Origin: Lentzea californiensis
Lineage (GTDB): Bacteria > Actinomycetota > Actinomycetes > Mycobacteriales > Pseudonocardiaceae
Reading direction: 5' to 3'
DNA: 64,000 bases
Assembly: GCF_024648825.1 (NCBI RefSeq)
Contig: NZ_JANBBE010000009.1
Location: forward strand, 186,001 to 250,000
The notes below the pieces were generated by a model that was not told the origin of the DNA, did no database searches, and worked only from the letters and a program-made list of their open reading frames with translations. The position numbers were made by a program, and so were the translations under genes. Numbering within the stretch: position 1 is the first letter of the stretch; each line of letters begins with the position of its first letter. Of this stretch, positions 8,609-17,835 are shown piece after piece.

Positions 8609-8625
8609 ACTGTTGCGTCAAGGCC

Positions 8626-8655
8626 TTGCTCGTAACGAGTTCGCAGCCCTATGTT
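8626..8655 (+). promoter_or_regulatory. Candidate promoter of the arabinofuranosidase operon
   Basis: TTGCTC (8626-8631), an 18-nt spacer and TATGTT (8650-8655). The operator at 8652-8665 overlaps the -10, a repressing position. Confidence 0.4.
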
Positions 8656-8665
8656 AACGCTCACT
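8652..8665. promoter_or_regulatory. AraR-type operator copy (GH51 side)
   Basis: TGTTAACGCTCACT, member of the same operator family, 22 nt upstream of the GH51 start and overlapping the candidate -10. Confidence 0.6.
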
Positions 8666-8687
8666 TCCGAGCCTGGGGAGGAATCCC

Positions 8688-11156
8688 GTGCCCCGCAAGC
8701 ACGTCCTGTTGAGCGCCGCTCTCGCGGCCAGCCTGCTGGTCGCCGTTCCCGGATCCGGGGCGGCTGCCGAAACCGACTACACGCTCAAGATCGACGCCAC
8801 GAAGAAGGGCGCGTCGATCGACGACTCGATGTACGGCGTGTTCTTCGAGGACATCAACCGCGCCGCCGACGGCGGCCTGTACGCCGAGCTCGTCCAGAAC
8901 CGCTCGTTCGAGTACGACCCGGCGGACAACGCGAGCTACCACGGCCTGACCTCCTGGGCACCGCACAGCGGCACCGTAGACCTCGCCGACGACAGCGGCC
9001 GGATGAACGAGCGCAACCGCCGCTACCTGAAGCTGGGGCTGCCCGCCGGGGTCATCAACTCCGGCTACAACAGCGGCATCGCGGTCCAGAGCGGCCAGCG
9101 CTACGACTTCTCCGTCTGGGCGCGAGCCGACCAGTCGGCGCAGCTCACCGCCACGATCACCGACCCGGCTGGCGCAACCCTCGGTGACCCGGTGAAGGTC
9201 CAGGTGAACGGCGACGGCTGGGCCCGCTACACCGGCACGGTCCGTGCGAAGAAGTCCACCACGACCGGCAGGCTGCTGGTCACCGGCGGCGGCACCGGGA
9301 CCCTGCGCCTCGACATGGTCTCGCTGATGCCGCAGGACACCTTCAAGGGCCACGGCCTGCGCCGCGACCTGGCCGAGAAGATTGCCGCGCTCAAGCCCGG
9401 CTTCGTCCGGTTCCCCGGCGGTTGCCTGGTCAACACCGGCAGCCACTACGGCTACGACGCGCCGGGCTTCGAGCGCCGCCGCTCGTACCAGTGGAAGGAC
9501 ACCATCGGCCCGGTCGAGCAGCGCGCCACCAACTGGAACTTCTGGGGCTACAACCAGTCCTACGGCCTCGGCTACTACGAGTACTTCCAGTTCTCCGAGG
9601 ACGTCGGCGCCATGCCGTTGCCCGTCGTCCCCGCGCTGGTCACCGGCTGCGGCCAGAACCGAGCCACGGACGACCCCGCGTTGCTGGCCAGGCACGTCCA
9701 GGACACGCTGGACCTGATCGAGTTCGCCAACGGTCCCGCCGACTCCACCTGGGGCCGCAAGCGCGCCGAGATGGGCCATCCGAAGCCGTTCAAGCTGACC
9801 CACGTCGCCGTCGGCAACGAGGAGAACCTGCCCGACGAGTTCATGGCCCGCTTCACGCAGTTCCGCGACGCCATCAACGCGAAGTACCCGGACATCACCG
9901 TCGTCAGCAACTCCGGGCCCGACGACACGGGTGGCAACTTCGACCGCCTGTGGCAGCTCAACAAGCAGGCCGGCGTGAAGATGATCGACGAGCACTACTA
10001 CAACAGCCCGAGCTGGTTCCTGGAGAACAACAACCGCTACGACTCCTACGACCGCAACGGTCCCAAGGTGTTCCTCGGCGAGTACGCCTCGCTGGACAAC
10101 ACGTACTTCAACGCGCTGAGCGAAGCGGCGTTCATGACCGGTCTCGAACGCAACGCCGACGTCGTGAAGCTCGCCTCGTACGCACCTCTGCTGGCCAACG
10201 AGGACTACGTCCAGTGGCGCCCGGACATGATCTGGTTCAACAACCACGCGTCGTGGGGCTCGGCGAGCTACGAGACGCAGAAGCTCTTCATGACCAACGT
10301 GGGCGACCACGTCGTGCCGAGCACCGCGTCCGCCACGCCGTCGACCCAGGCGCCCATCACCGGCGCGATCGGGCTCTCGACGTGGGCGACCGCCGCCACC
10401 TACGACGACGTGAGCGTCACCGGTGCGTCCGGTCAGGCGTTGTTCCGCGACGACTTCTCCGGCACCGACGCGCAGTGGACGAAGTCCGGCCGCGGCGCGT
10501 GGAACGTCGTGAACGGCGCGTACGTCCAGTCCGATGCCGCCGCCGAGGACACGCTCGTCACGGCGGGGGACAGGACCTGGCGTGACTACACGCTGAACCT
10601 CAAGGCCACCAAGCAGTCCGGGCGCGAGGGCTTCCTCGTCGCGTTCGGCGTGCAGGACACCGGCAACTACTACTGGTGGAACCTCGGCGGCTGGAACAAC
10701 ACCCAGTCGGCGGTGGAGAAGGCCGTCGGCGGGGCCAAGAGCACGCTGATGACCAACGGCACCCGCATCGACGCCGGCCGCACGTACGACGTGCGCGTCG
10801 AGGTCCGCGGACGGCACGTCGCACTGTTCCTCGACGGCCAGAAGTGGGGCGAGTTCACCGACGACAAGCTCGCCGAGCCGTTCCGCCAGGTCGTCACCCG
10901 CGACCTCGCCACCGGTGAGCTGATCGTCAAGGTGGTCAACGCCCAGGACAACGCCGCCCGCACGCGCGTCGACCTCGGCGTGCCGGTGGCCTCGACGGCG
11001 CGGGCGACCGTGCTGCAGGGCCGTCCCGACGACGTGAACACCGAGTTCAGCCAGCCGATCCGCGCTCGTGCCGAGCAGGTCAGGGTGGCGAGCAGCTTCA
11101 CCCACACCTTCCCGCCCCACTCCGTCACGTTCCTCCGGATCAGGAGCCGCTCGTGA
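8688..11156 (+). CDS. GH51-family alpha-L-arabinofuranosidase, secreted, with CBM4/9-like and LamG-like modules
   Basis: Secreted enzyme removing arabinofuranose from arabinan or arabinoxylan, 822 residues. Start GTG 8688, preceded by GGGGAGG at 8675-8681. Order: signal peptide (1-27), first barrel/sandwich segment with YGVFFEDIN (about 40-60), a CBM4/9-like insert (about 85-210), TIM barrel with FVRFPGG, VGNEEN (acid/base Glu near residue 377) and FLGEYAS (nucleophile near 465), a concanavalin-like (LamG/DUF1080) insert about 575-740 containing LFRDDFSG and YYWWNLGGWNN, and the C-terminal arabinofuranosidase beta-domain. The stop overlaps the start of the GH43 gene by 4 nt, so the two are coupled. 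Candidate promoter and operator lie directly upstream. Confidence 0.9.
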   Translation: MPRKHVLLSAALAASLLVAVPGSGAAAETDYTLKIDATKKGASIDDSMYGVFFEDINRAADGGLYAELVQNRSFEYDPADNASYHGLTSWAPHSGTVDLADDSGRMNERNRRYLKLGLPAGVINSGYNSGIAVQSGQRYDFSVWARADQSAQLTATITDPAGATLGDPVKVQVNGDGWARYTGTVRAKKSTTTGRLLVTGGGTGTLRLDMVSLMPQDTFKGHGLRRDLAEKIAALKPGFVRFPGGCLVNTGSHYGYDAPGFERRRSYQWKDTIGPVEQRATNWNFWGYNQSYGLGYYEYFQFSEDVGAMPLPVVPALVTGCGQNRATDDPALLARHVQDTLDLIEFANGPADSTWGRKRAEMGHPKPFKLTHVAVGNEENLPDEFMARFTQFRDAINAKYPDITVVSNSGPDDTGGNFDRLWQLNKQAGVKMIDEHYYNSPSWFLENNNRYDSYDRNGPKVFLGEYASLDNTYFNALSEAAFMTGLERNADVVKLASYAPLLANEDYVQWRPDMIWFNNHASWGSASYETQKLFMTNVGDHVVPSTASATPSTQAPITGAIGLSTWATAATYDDVSVTGASGQALFRDDFSGTDAQWTKSGRGAWNVVNGAYVQSDAAAEDTLVTAGDRTWRDYTLNLKATKQSGREGFLVAFGVQDTGNYYWWNLGGWNNTQSAVEKAVGGAKSTLMTNGTRIDAGRTYDVRVEVRGRHVALFLDGQKWGEFTDDKLAEPFRQVVTRDLATGELIVKVVNAQDNAARTRVDLGVPVASTARATVLQGRPDDVNTEFSQPIRARAEQVRVASSFTHTFPPHSVTFLRIRSRS

Positions 11157-12589
11157 TCACCCGACGATCTCTGCTGGCCACGGGCGGCGTGCTCGCCGCG
11201 ACCGGGGCGCTCAGCTCCGCCGCACCCGCCGCCACCGCCGCCGAACCCGCCGCGGAGGTGCCGACCCGCACCCCGCTGGTCGAACAGCGCGCCGACCCGT
11301 TCATCACGCCGCCGACCGACGGCATGTACTACCTGACCGGGTCCGTGCCCGAGTACGACCGGGTCGTCATCCGTGGTGCGTCCACTCTGGACGGTCTGTC
11401 CGCCGCCCGTGAGCGCACCATCTGGCGGCGGCCCGCGTCGGGCAGGATGGGCGGCTACATCTGGGCGCCGGAGCTGCACCGCATCGACGGCAAGTGGTAC
11501 GTCTACTTCGCCGCGGGTGACAAGGACGAACCGTTCCGGATCCGCACCTACGTGCTGGAGTCGCCGAACGCCGACCCGCGCGAGGGCGGCTGGGTGCTGC
11601 GCGGGCAGATGATGACGGCGTGGGACACGTTCACCCTGGACGCGACCACCTTCGCGCACCGGGGCAAGCGCTACTTCCTGTGGGCGCAGAGCGAACCCGG
11701 CATCGCCACCAACACGAACCTCTACATCGCCGAGATGGCCTCGCCGCTCGCGTTGAAGACGGCGCCGGTGCGCATCGCGACGCCGACGCTGCCGTGGGAG
11801 GTGCAGGGCTTCAAGGTGAACGAGGGGCCCGCGGTGCTGGTCCGCAACGGCCGGGTGTTCGTGACGTTCTCCGCGAGCGCCACCGACGCCCGTTACTGCA
11901 TGGGCCTGCTGACCGCCGACGAGAACGCGAACCTCCTCGACGCGCGGTCGTGGACGAAGTCGCCGAACCCGGTGTTCGCGACTCACGTGCCGACGTCGCA
12001 GTACGGGCCGGGGCACAACTCGTTCACCACGGTGGGTTCCACCGACGTGCTCGTCTACCACGCCCGCGACTACCGCGACATCACCGGTGATCCGCTGTTC
12101 GACCCGAACCGGCACACCCGCGTGCAGAAGCTCCACTGGAACGCGGACGGCACACCGTCGTTCGGCGTTCCGGTCGGTCGCGGCGGTCCGATCGCGCGGC
12201 TGTCGCCTGTGGACGCGCCCTCGCTGGTGCTGCGGCACTACGAGTACCGGCTGCGGGTCGACGGCAACGTCCGGGACGTCGCCGACAGCCAGTTCCGCTT
12301 CGTGCCGGGATTCCTCGGTGCCGGCACGGTCGCGCTGCAGTCGGTGAACTTCCCGGACCGGTACGTGCGGGTCGACGGGGACGTGTTCCGCATCGACCCG
12401 TTCGAGGACACCGACGCTTACGGTCGCGCGGCGAGTTTCGTTCGTGTACCGGGACTTGCGGACCGCGCCGCGGTGTCACTGCGTGCCGGCGCGGACACGT
12501 ATCTGGCCCACGACAACGGCCGCGTCGTGTTGTCCAGACCAGGAAGCGACCGCGACGCGCGCCGACGTGCCACATTCCGACTCGAATAA
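11153..12589 (+). CDS. GH43 arabinofuranosidase-like enzyme with C-terminal AbfB (CBM42-like) domain
   Basis: Secreted glycosidase of the five-bladed propeller GH43 family, 478 residues, starting in a GTGA overlap with the GH51 stop. The N-terminus MITRRSLLATGG is a twin-arginine-type signal. Catalytic acids visible: ADPFI (general base Asp, about residue 48), the Asp of FTLDATTF (pKa modulator, about 161), and the Glu of KVNEGPAV (general acid, about 223); YIWAPELH is a standard blade-1 motif. From about 360 to the end a beta-trefoil with HYEYRLR and SFVRVPGL resembles AbfB arabinose-binding domains. Pairing with GH51 suggests stepwise removal of arabinose side chains. Exact subfamily and linkage are not decided. 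Confidence 0.85.
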   Translation: MITRRSLLATGGVLAATGALSSAAPAATAAEPAAEVPTRTPLVEQRADPFITPPTDGMYYLTGSVPEYDRVVIRGASTLDGLSAARERTIWRRPASGRMGGYIWAPELHRIDGKWYVYFAAGDKDEPFRIRTYVLESPNADPREGGWVLRGQMMTAWDTFTLDATTFAHRGKRYFLWAQSEPGIATNTNLYIAEMASPLALKTAPVRIATPTLPWEVQGFKVNEGPAVLVRNGRVFVTFSASATDARYCMGLLTADENANLLDARSWTKSPNPVFATHVPTSQYGPGHNSFTTVGSTDVLVYHARDYRDITGDPLFDPNRHTRVQKLHWNADGTPSFGVPVGRGGPIARLSPVDAPSLVLRHYEYRLRVDGNVRDVADSQFRFVPGFLGAGTVALQSVNFPDRYVRVDGDVFRIDPFEDTDAYGRAASFVRVPGLADRAAVSLRAGADTYLAHDNGRVVLSRPGSDRDARRRATFRLE

Positions 12590-12623
12590 GTGGACAATGA
12601 GCACTGCATCGAAGCCGACCTGG

Positions 12624-12637
12624 TGTTATCGCTAACA
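12624..12637. promoter_or_regulatory. Operator before the AraR-like gene
   Basis: TGTTATCGCTAACA, 34 nt upstream of the chosen GTG start. It is the exact reverse complement of the operator before araB, which supports autoregulation. Confidence 0.75.
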
Positions 12638-12670
12638 TCACCGGCTCAGATCGAAGATCGGAGACCGCTC

Positions 12671-13684
12671 GTGGAGAAGACGTCGCGTGACCCCGCGATG
12701 ACCGATGTGGCACGACTTGCCGGGGTGTCGCACCAGACGGTCTCGCGTGTGCTCAACAACCACCCGAACGTCCGCGAGCAGACCCGGCTCCGGGTGAAGG
12801 CGGCCATCAAGGAACTCGACTACCGGCCCAACCGCGCGGCCCGCGCGCTGGTCACCGGCAAGACGCAGCTCATCGGCGTGGTCGCGCAGAACTCGACGCT
12901 GTACGGCCCGGCCTCGCTGCTGTCCGCCTTCGAGGAGGCGGCGGGCGCGGCCGGGTTCGCGGTCAGCGTCGGCAGGGTCAAGGTCCTCGACCGCGACTCC
13001 ATCGCCGCGGCCGTGGAACGCCACCGCGACCAGCGGGTGGCCGGCATCGTCGTGATCGCGCCGAACTCGTCCGCGGCGGACGCACTGGCCGACGTGCCGG
13101 CGGGCGTGCCCCTGGTGACCGTGGACGGCGACCCGGACCGCCCTACCCCGCTCGTGACCGTCGACCAGGCGAAGGGCGCGTTCGAGGCCACGAAGCACCT
13201 GATCGACGCGGGCCACGAGACCGTCTGGCACGTGTCCGGCCCAGCGGACTGGTTCGACGCGGCGGGCCGCGTGCAGGGCTGGCGCGCGGCGCTCGACGCC
13301 ACCTCGGCCGAGGTGCCCCCGGTCGTGGCGGCCGACTGGAGCGCGGCGTCGGGCTACCGGGCAGGCCAGATGCTGGCCAGGATGCCCGAGGTGACGGCCG
13401 TGTTCTGCTCGAACGACCACCTCGCCCTCGGTGTGCTGCGCGCGATGAGCGAGCGCGGCAGGAGGGTGCCCCACGACGTGAGCGTCGTGGGCTTCGACGA
13501 CGTGCCCGAGGCGGCGTACTTCATCCCGCCGCTCACCACCGTGCGCCCGGACTTCGCCGCGGTGGCGCACGAGACGCTCGGGCTGCTGCTCGAGCAGGTC
13601 AGCGACGGGGAGACGACCCGTCCTCAGCGGACGGTCGCACCGATGCTGGTGAAGCGGGACAGCGTGGCCCCGCCGCCCCGGTAG
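12671..13684 (+). CDS. araR: LacI-family regulator, probable arabinose repressor
   Basis: DNA-binding transcription regulator, 337 residues from GTG 12671, with GGAG 7 nt upstream; an in-frame GTG at 12590 would put the operator inside the gene and is rejected. N-terminal helix-turn-helix TDVARLAGVSHQTVSRVLNN followed by hinge helix YRPNRAARAL, then a periplasmic-binding-protein-like effector domain with IGVVAQNS and the standard C-terminal VVGFDDVPEA and LTTVRPDF. Position between arabinofuranosidase genes and araBDA, with mirror-image operators before itself and araB, points to arabinose or a derivative as effector. The symbol reflects that context and is an inference; the LacI fold is certain. 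Confidence 0.8.
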   Translation: MEKTSRDPAMTDVARLAGVSHQTVSRVLNNHPNVREQTRLRVKAAIKELDYRPNRAARALVTGKTQLIGVVAQNSTLYGPASLLSAFEEAAGAAGFAVSVGRVKVLDRDSIAAAVERHRDQRVAGIVVIAPNSSAADALADVPAGVPLVTVDGDPDRPTPLVTVDQAKGAFEATKHLIDAGHETVWHVSGPADWFDAAGRVQGWRAALDATSAEVPPVVAADWSAASGYRAGQMLARMPEVTAVFCSNDHLALGVLRAMSERGRRVPHDVSVVGFDDVPEAAYFIPPLTTVRPDFAAVAHETLGLLLEQVSDGETTRPQRTVAPMLVKRDSVAPPPR

Positions 13685-13988
13685 GTGGGCTGGGCGAGCC
13701 GGGTGGGACAAGTCGGACTGGAGAGGCTGGGCAGGGGGAGCGGCCTCTCCTGTTGAAAGCTGTTCACGTGGTGACTGCGGCATCGCATCGGGTGAAGCCC
13801 CGCTGCGCAACCAGGCCGTTCCCCTGCGCGGGCCCCGCTCCCGTGCCGCTCCCGCACTGGTCCCGGCACGGACGGGATTGTCGTGCGCTCACGCCGCAAC
13901 CATTTCCCCCACTCGCAGGGAAATCACGATGTATCGGGCACATCTTGACTCCCTGATTGTTAGCGATAACACTCAGGTCGTGACTGAC
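13685..13988 (+). promoter_or_regulatory. araBDA promoter region
   Basis: 304-nt gap between the regulator and araB. It holds TTGACT at 13945-13950, a 17-nt spacer and a weak -10 around 13967-13973, with the operator overlapping spacer and -10. I see no gene or clear terminator in the rest of the gap. Confidence 0.5.
13958..13971. promoter_or_regulatory. Operator before araB
   Basis: TGTTAGCGATAACA, exact reverse complement of the site before the AraR-like gene, overlapping the core promoter and ending 17 nt before the araB start. Confidence 0.75.
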
Positions 13989-15662
13989 ATGACGATCGAC
14001 CGCGACGCGTGCGTGGTGGGTGTCGACTTCGGCACGCTGTCCGGCCGCGCCGTGGTCGTGCGCGTCCGCGACGGCGCCGAGCTCGGCACCGCTGTGCACG
14101 AGTACCGCCACGGAGTGGTGGACCAGGTGCTGCCCGCGACCGGCCGGCCGCTACCGCCGGAGTGGGCGCTGCAGGTCCCCACCGACTACCTCGACGTCCT
14201 GCGCACCGCCGTCCCGCAGGCCGTCGAGGCGGCCGGGATCTCCGCGGAACAGGTGGTCGGCATCGGGACCGACTTCACCGCCTGCACGATGGTGCCGGTC
14301 ACCGCGGACGGCACGCCGTTGTGCGACCTGCCGGAGTTCGCGGAGAACCCGCACGCCTACATCAAGCTCTGGCGCCACCACGCGGCCCAGCCGCAGGCGG
14401 ACCGCATCAACGAGCTCGCCCGTCAGCGCAAGGAGCCGTGGCTCGCGCGCTACGGCGGGCTGATCTCCTCGGAGTGGGAGTTCGCCAAGGGGCTGCAGGT
14501 GCTGGAGGAGGCACCCGAGGTCTACGCGGCGATGGAGCACTGGGTCGAGGCCGCCGACTGGATCGTCTGGCAGCTCACCGGTACGTACACGCGCAACGCC
14601 TGCACCGCCGGCTACAAGGGCATCCACCAGGACGGCCGGTACCCGAGCGACGACTTCCTCGCCGAGCTCAACCCCGAGTTCGCGACGTTCGTCGCGGACA
14701 AGCTCGACCACCCGCTGTCCGCGCTCGGCGACCGGGCCGGCGGACTGACCGCGCAGGCCGCGGAGTGGACCGGGCTGCCCCAGGGCATCGCGGTGTCGGT
14801 CGGCAACGTCGACGCGCACGTCACGGCGCCCGCCGCGCAGGCGGTCGGGCCCGGCCAGATGGTCGCGATCATGGGCACCTCCACGTGCCACGTGATGAGC
14901 GGCGACGTGCTGCGCGAGGTGCCGGGCATGTGCGGTGTCGTCGACGGCGGCATCGTGCCGGGGCTGTGGGGCTACGAGGCCGGGCAGAGCGGCGTCGGCG
15001 ACATCTTCGCGTGGTTCCTGCGCAACCAGGTGCCGCCCGCCTACCACGAGCAGGCGAGCGAGCGCGGCATCACGGTGCACGACCTGCTCTCCGAACTGGC
15101 GGCCGGCCAGCAGGTCGGCGAGCACGGGCTCGTCGCGCTCGACTGGCACAGCGGCAACAGGTCCGTGCTGGTCGACCACGAACTGTCCGGTGTGGTCGTC
15201 GGCCAGACGCTCGCCACGAAGGCCGAGGACGTCTACCGCGCACTGCTGGAGGCCACGGCGTTCGGCACGCGGATGATCATCGACACCTTCGTCGACGCGG
15301 GCGTGCCGGTGACCGAGTTCGTCATCGCCGGCGGGCTCGTCAAGAACACGCTGATGATGCAGATCTACGCCGACGTCGTGAACCTGCCGCTGTCGGTGAT
15401 CGGTTCGGCACAGGGACCCGCACTCGGCTCCGCGATGCACGCCGCGGTGGCGGCGGGCGCGTACCAGGACATCCGGGAGGCGTCGGACTCGATGGGATCG
15501 GTGCGGCGCAGCGTCTTCACGCCCGTGCCGGAGAACGTCGAGGCGTACGAACGGCTCTTCCACGACTACCTCGAGCTGCACGACTACTTCGGCCGGGGCG
15601 CCAACGATGTCATGCACCGGCTGCGCGAGTACCGCCGCGCCGCCCTGGAGGGGAAGAGCTGA
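13989..15662 (+). CDS. araB: L-ribulokinase
   Basis: Cytoplasmic FGGY-family kinase that phosphorylates L-ribulose to L-ribulose 5-phosphate with ATP; second step of arabinose catabolism. 557 residues from ATG 13989 (an in-frame GTG at 13980 is an alternative; neither has a strong ribosome site; starts farther upstream would include the operator). Phosphate-binding motifs GVDFGTLSGRA at the N-terminus, GTDFTACTMVP, EWEFAKGLQ, the GNVDAHV segment, GTSTCHVM in the second actin-like fold, and the C-terminal adenosine motif AGGLVKNTLMMQIYADV. Length fits bacterial AraB. The stop overlaps the araD start by one base, so the genes are coupled. Confidence 0.95.
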   Translation: MTIDRDACVVGVDFGTLSGRAVVVRVRDGAELGTAVHEYRHGVVDQVLPATGRPLPPEWALQVPTDYLDVLRTAVPQAVEAAGISAEQVVGIGTDFTACTMVPVTADGTPLCDLPEFAENPHAYIKLWRHHAAQPQADRINELARQRKEPWLARYGGLISSEWEFAKGLQVLEEAPEVYAAMEHWVEAADWIVWQLTGTYTRNACTAGYKGIHQDGRYPSDDFLAELNPEFATFVADKLDHPLSALGDRAGGLTAQAAEWTGLPQGIAVSVGNVDAHVTAPAAQAVGPGQMVAIMGTSTCHVMSGDVLREVPGMCGVVDGGIVPGLWGYEAGQSGVGDIFAWFLRNQVPPAYHEQASERGITVHDLLSELAAGQQVGEHGLVALDWHSGNRSVLVDHELSGVVVGQTLATKAEDVYRALLEATAFGTRMIIDTFVDAGVPVTEFVIAGGLVKNTLMMQIYADVVNLPLSVIGSAQGPALGSAMHAAVAAGAYQDIREASDSMGSVRRSVFTPVPENVEAYERLFHDYLELHDYFGRGANDVMHRLREYRRAALEGKS

Positions 15663-16315
15663 TGTCCGCAACGGCAGAACTCCGCCGCACGGTCGCCGAA
15701 CTCCACCGCGAGCTGACGCGCTACGAACTGGTGAGCTGGACGGCGGGCAACGTGTCCGCGCGGGTGCCAGACCAGGAGCTGATGGTGATCAAGCCGTCGG
15801 GGGTGTCCTACGACGAGCTGGGACCGCACGCGATGGTCGTGACGGACCTGCACGGGAAGCTCGTCGAGGGTGAGCTCGCACCGTCCTCCGACACCGCCGC
15901 TCACGCGTACGTGTACCGGCACATGCCGCACGTCGGCGGCGTCGTGCACACGCATTCTCCTTACGCGACAGCGTGGGCGGCGCGCGGTGAGCCCATCCCG
16001 TGCGTGCTCACCATGATCGCGGACGAGTTCGGCGGTGACATCCCCGTCGGGCCGTTCGCTTTGATCGGCGACGACTCGATCGGCAAGGGGATCGTGGAGA
16101 CCCTCAGTGCCAGCAGGTCTCCCGCCGTGCTGATGCGCAACCACGGCCCGTTCACCGTCGGTGCGACCGCCCGCGCCGCCGTCAAAGCCGCGGTGCTGGT
16201 GGAAGACGTCGCCCGTACCGTCCACTTCGCACTCCAGCTCGGCAAGCCGGACGTGATCGAACAGCAGCACGTCGACCGGCTCTACGAGCGCTACCAGAAC
16301 GTTTACGGCCAGTGA
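15662..16315 (+). CDS. araD: L-ribulose-5-phosphate 4-epimerase
   Basis: Class II aldolase-fold, zinc-dependent epimerase producing D-xylulose 5-phosphate, 217 residues. Motifs: TAGNVSARV and IKPSGVSYDEL bind the phosphate, VVHTHSPYATAWA supplies two zinc His residues and the adjoining HMPHVGG, and MRNHGPF gives the third zinc His. ATG 15662 is inside the TGATG junction with araB. Order B-D-A with minimal gaps is a complete arabinose pathway. Confidence 0.94.
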   Translation: MSATAELRRTVAELHRELTRYELVSWTAGNVSARVPDQELMVIKPSGVSYDELGPHAMVVTDLHGKLVEGELAPSSDTAAHAYVYRHMPHVGGVVHTHSPYATAWAARGEPIPCVLTMIADEFGGDIPVGPFALIGDDSIGKGIVETLSASRSPAVLMRNHGPFTVGATARAAVKAAVLVEDVARTVHFALQLGKPDVIEQQHVDRLYERYQNVYGQ

Positions 16316-16332
16316 GCCCAGAAGGAGAGCAC

Positions 16333-17835
16333 ATGCCGGACAAGCCCCAGATCTGGTTCCTCACCGGCAGCCAGCACCTCTACGGCCCCGAGACGCTCGA
16401 CCAGGTCGCTGCCCAGTCGCAGCAGATCCAGCGGATGCTCAGCGAGTCCGGCCGGATCAGCGCGGAGATCGTGTGGAAGCCGGTGCTGACCGACTCCGGC
16501 GCCATCCGCGCGATCATGCAGGAGGCGAACAACGACCCGTCGTGCGTCGGCGTGATCGCGTGGATGCACACGTTCTCGCCCGCGAAGATGTGGATCACCG
16601 GGCTGGACCTGCTGCGCAAACCGTTGCTGCACCTGCACACGCAGCTCAACGAGGCACTGCCGTGGTCCACCATCGACATGGACTTCATGAACCTCAACCA
16701 GGCCGCGCACGGTGACCGCGAGTTCGCCTACGTGCAGACCCGGATCGGGGTGGCGCGCAAGACGGTCGCCGGGCACGCGAGTGATCCCGTGGTGGCCGAG
16801 CGGATCGACGGCTGGGCCCGTGCCGCCGCCGGTCGCGCGCACCTGCGCGGCCTGAAGCTGGCCCGGTTCGGCGACAACATGCGCGACGTCGCCGTGACCG
16901 AGGGCGACAAGGTCGAGGCGGAGCTGCGGTTCGGCGTCTCGGTCAACACCTACGGCGTCAACGACCTCGTCGCCGTGGTCGACGCCGTGCCGGACGCGAG
17001 CATCGACCTGCTCGTCGCCGACTACGCCGAGACCTACCGGCTCTCGGCGGAGCTGGCACGCGGGGGAGAGCGGCACGACTCGCTGCGCTACGCGGCCCGC
17101 ATCGAGATCGGTCTCCGGTCCTTTTTGGACGACGGCGGGTTCGGGGCGTTCACCACGAACTTCCAGGACCTCGGCGGACTGCGGCAGCTACCGGGTCTCG
17201 CCGTGCAACGGCTGATGGCGGACGGCTACGGCTTCGGCGGTGAGGGCGACTGGAAGACCTCGGCGCTGCTCGCGGCCGTGAAGGCCATGGGCACCGGCAC
17301 CGGCCGCGGCACGTCGTTCATGGAGGACTACACCTACCACTTCGGGCCGGGCACGCCGAAGATCCTCGGCGCGCACATGCTGGAGGTCTGCCCGACGATC
17401 GCCGCGGCCCAGCCGTCCTGCGAGATCCACCCGCTGGGCATCGGCGACCGCGAGGACCCGGTGCGGCTGGTGTTCGACGCGGCGCCCGGACCCGCCGTGG
17501 TGGTCGGCCTGGCCGACATGGGCGACCGGTTCCGCCTGGTGGCCAACGAGGTCACGGTGGTCGAGCCGGACGAGCCGCTGCCGAAGCTGCCGGTCGCACG
17601 GGCCGTGTGGCAGCCGGCGCCGTCGCTCTCGACGTCGGCGGAGTGCTGGCTCACCGCGGGCGGCCCGCACCACACCGTGATGACGCAGGCCGTCGGGGCC
17701 GAGGTGCTGCGCGACTTCGCGCAGATGGCCGCCACGGAGCTCGTGCTGATCGACTCCGAGACGACCCCCGCCTCGTTCATCGACCGGCTGCGCTGGAACT
17801 CCGCCTACCACCGCCTGGCGCTGGGAATCAGCTGA
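16333..17835 (+). CDS. araA: L-arabinose isomerase
   Basis: Cytoplasmic Mn-dependent isomerase converting L-arabinose to L-ribulose, 500 residues, the usual length. Start ATG 16333 with AAGGAG about 6 nt upstream; an in-frame start at 16312 overlaps araD and is not preferred. Motifs: WFLTGSQHLYG at the N-terminus, WMHTFSPAKMW, LHTQLNEALPW, metal-binding Glu residues in GEGDWKTSALL and SFMEDYTYHF, and the conserved His in SCEIHPLGIG plus the region ending WNSAYHRLALG. The last 31 bases overlap the end of the convergent hydrolase gene. Confidence 0.95.
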   Translation: MPDKPQIWFLTGSQHLYGPETLDQVAAQSQQIQRMLSESGRISAEIVWKPVLTDSGAIRAIMQEANNDPSCVGVIAWMHTFSPAKMWITGLDLLRKPLLHLHTQLNEALPWSTIDMDFMNLNQAAHGDREFAYVQTRIGVARKTVAGHASDPVVAERIDGWARAAAGRAHLRGLKLARFGDNMRDVAVTEGDKVEAELRFGVSVNTYGVNDLVAVVDAVPDASIDLLVADYAETYRLSAELARGGERHDSLRYAARIEIGLRSFLDDGGFGAFTTNFQDLGGLRQLPGLAVQRLMADGYGFGGEGDWKTSALLAAVKAMGTGTGRGTSFMEDYTYHFGPGTPKILGAHMLEVCPTIAAAQPSCEIHPLGIGDREDPVRLVFDAAPGPAVVVGLADMGDRFRLVANEVTVVEPDEPLPKLPVARAVWQPAPSLSTSAECWLTAGGPHHTVMTQAVGAEVLRDFAQMAATELVLIDSETTPASFIDRLRWNSAYHRLALGIS

